Below are positions 63,428 to 64,000 of a DNA stretch of 64,000 nucleotides, piece by piece. The DNA comes from Xanthobacter oligotrophicus (GTDB lineage Bacteria; Pseudomonadota; Alphaproteobacteria; Rhizobiales; Xanthobacteraceae), in the NCBI RefSeq assembly GCF_008364685.1, contig NZ_VTTL01000008.1, forward strand, positions 186,001 to 250,000, read 5' to 3'. Within the stretch, counting starts at the first letter, position 1. Each line of letters begins with the position of its first letter. The notes below the pieces were generated by a model. The model was not told the DNA's origin and did no database searches. It saw nothing but the letters and a program-made list of their open reading frames with translations. Made by a program: the position numbers and the translations under genes.

Positions 63428-64000
63428 TCAGGCCGCAGCCGACACGTTGGTCGGAACCGAGGCGATGGTCTTCAGGATCTGCGAGGCGATCTGGTAGGGG
63501 TCGCCCATGGAGTTGGGGCGGCGATCCTCGAGATAGCCCTTGTAGTCGTTCTTGACGAAGGAGTGGGGCACCCGGATGGACGCGCCACGGTCGGCCACGC
63601 CATACGAGAACTTGTTCCACGGCGCGGTCTCATGCTTGCCGGTCAGGCGCATGTGGTTGTCCGGGCCGTACACGGCGATGTGTTCCTCGATGTTGGCATC
63701 GAAGGCCGCCATCAGCGCTTCGAAATAGGCCTTGCCGCCCACTTCGCGCAGATAGGTGGTGGAGAAGTTGGCGTGCATGCCCGAGCCGTTCCAGTCGGTG
63801 TCGCCGAGCGGCTTGCAGTGGTACTCGATGTCGATGCCGTACTTCTCGGTCAGGCGCTGGAGCAGGTAACGGGCCATCCACACTTCGTCGGCCGCCTTCT
63901 TGGAGCCCTTGCCGAAGATCTGGAATTCCCACTGGCCCTTCGCGACTTCCGCGTTGATGCCTTCGTGGTTGATGCCGGCCTCGAGGCAGAGGTCGAGGTG
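63428..64000 (-). CDS. glnII: Glutamine synthetase type II, C-terminal part
   Basis: The last 190 codons of a eukaryote-like GSII glutamine synthetase are present; the gene continues beyond the window. AGINHEGINAEVAKGQWEFQ, WMARYLLQRL, GDTDWNGSGMHANFST, NHMRLTGKHETAPWNKFSYGVADRG and IRVPHSFVKND are typical and include ATP- and glutamate-binding residues. Rhizobia carry glnII beside the usual glnA, with nitrogen control through NtrC. The stop is at 63428. Confidence 0.93.
   Translation of the reverse strand, partial: HLDLCLEAGINHEGINAEVAKGQWEFQIFGKGSKKAADEVWMARYLLQRLTEKYGIDIEYHCKPLGDTDWNGSGMHANFSTTYLREVGGKAYFEALMAAFDANIEEHIAVYGPDNHMRLTGKHETAPWNKFSYGVADRGASIRVPHSFVKNDYKGYLEDRRPNSMGDPYQIASQILKTIASVPTNVSAAA

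Overview
The window reads as a chromosomal segment of a GC-rich (roughly 68-70% by eye) alphaproteobacterium of the order Hyphomicrobiales (Rhizobiales), most like Xanthobacteraceae (Xanthobacter/Azorhizobium). This placement is inferred from gene content: crotonyl-CoA carboxylase/reductase, a CcrM-type GANTC methyltransferase, a NadQ-type NAD regulator beside nadABC, a GSII-type glutamine synthetase, CIRCE-controlled groESL, and a hemC-hemD-mitofilin-hemY cluster divergent from tsaD-gpsA. No tRNA, rRNA, CRISPR array, transposase or phage gene was seen. It is ordinary housekeeping chromosome, so most of the unusual content lies between genes.

Layout. 1-7 kb: a small stress membrane protein and ccr, convergent with a cell-wall group ftsW-murG-murC that is cut off from the rest of the usual dcw cluster, plus an unrecognised protein. 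7-12.4 kb: an Lhr-type ligase-associated helicase with an extra internal segment, a 39-residue small ORF, a zincin, a cytochrome b561 and leuD. 12.4-19 kb: a paired palindromic repeat, nadQ and its operator, nadABC, then convergent leuC. 19-30.5 kb: MgtC-like protein, TrmH-like methylase, a LacI regulator divergent from a 3-hydroxyisobutyrate-dehydrogenase-like gene, a Rieske protein paired with an unknown protein, OpgC-like and SGNH proteins, ccrM, divergent mutY/DUF721, and a DsbA-like oxidoreductase. 30.5-38 kb: tautomerase/LysR divergent pair, selO, groESL, a lipoprotein, glutaminase and a DUF1508 protein. 38-48 kb: lepA, the hem cluster, tsaD and gpsA. 48-58 kb: an HDAC-like deacetylase, a pepsin-like protein, an ABC1 kinase, an EI24 membrane protein and a TetR-RND efflux operon. 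58-64 kb: DUF1348/TetR pair, metNIQ, tam, a 700-bp gene-free stretch and the 3' part of a GSII glutamine synthetase.

Themes. Several loci carry a regulator beside its target with a visible palindromic operator: NadQ-nadABC, LacI-dehydrogenase, TetR-RND, TetR-DUF1348, LysR-tautomerase and CIRCE-groESL. An interspersed palindrome occurs as inverted pairs spanning about 120 bp at three intergenic loci. A single copy lies in frame inside the helicase gene. A second, 67-bp hairpin repeat is duplicated in tandem between ftsW and murG. I found no complete, clearly undescribed multi-gene system. The best leads are the coding insertion of the palindrome, the Rieske/unknown pair, the pepsin-like protein and the 39-residue ORF.
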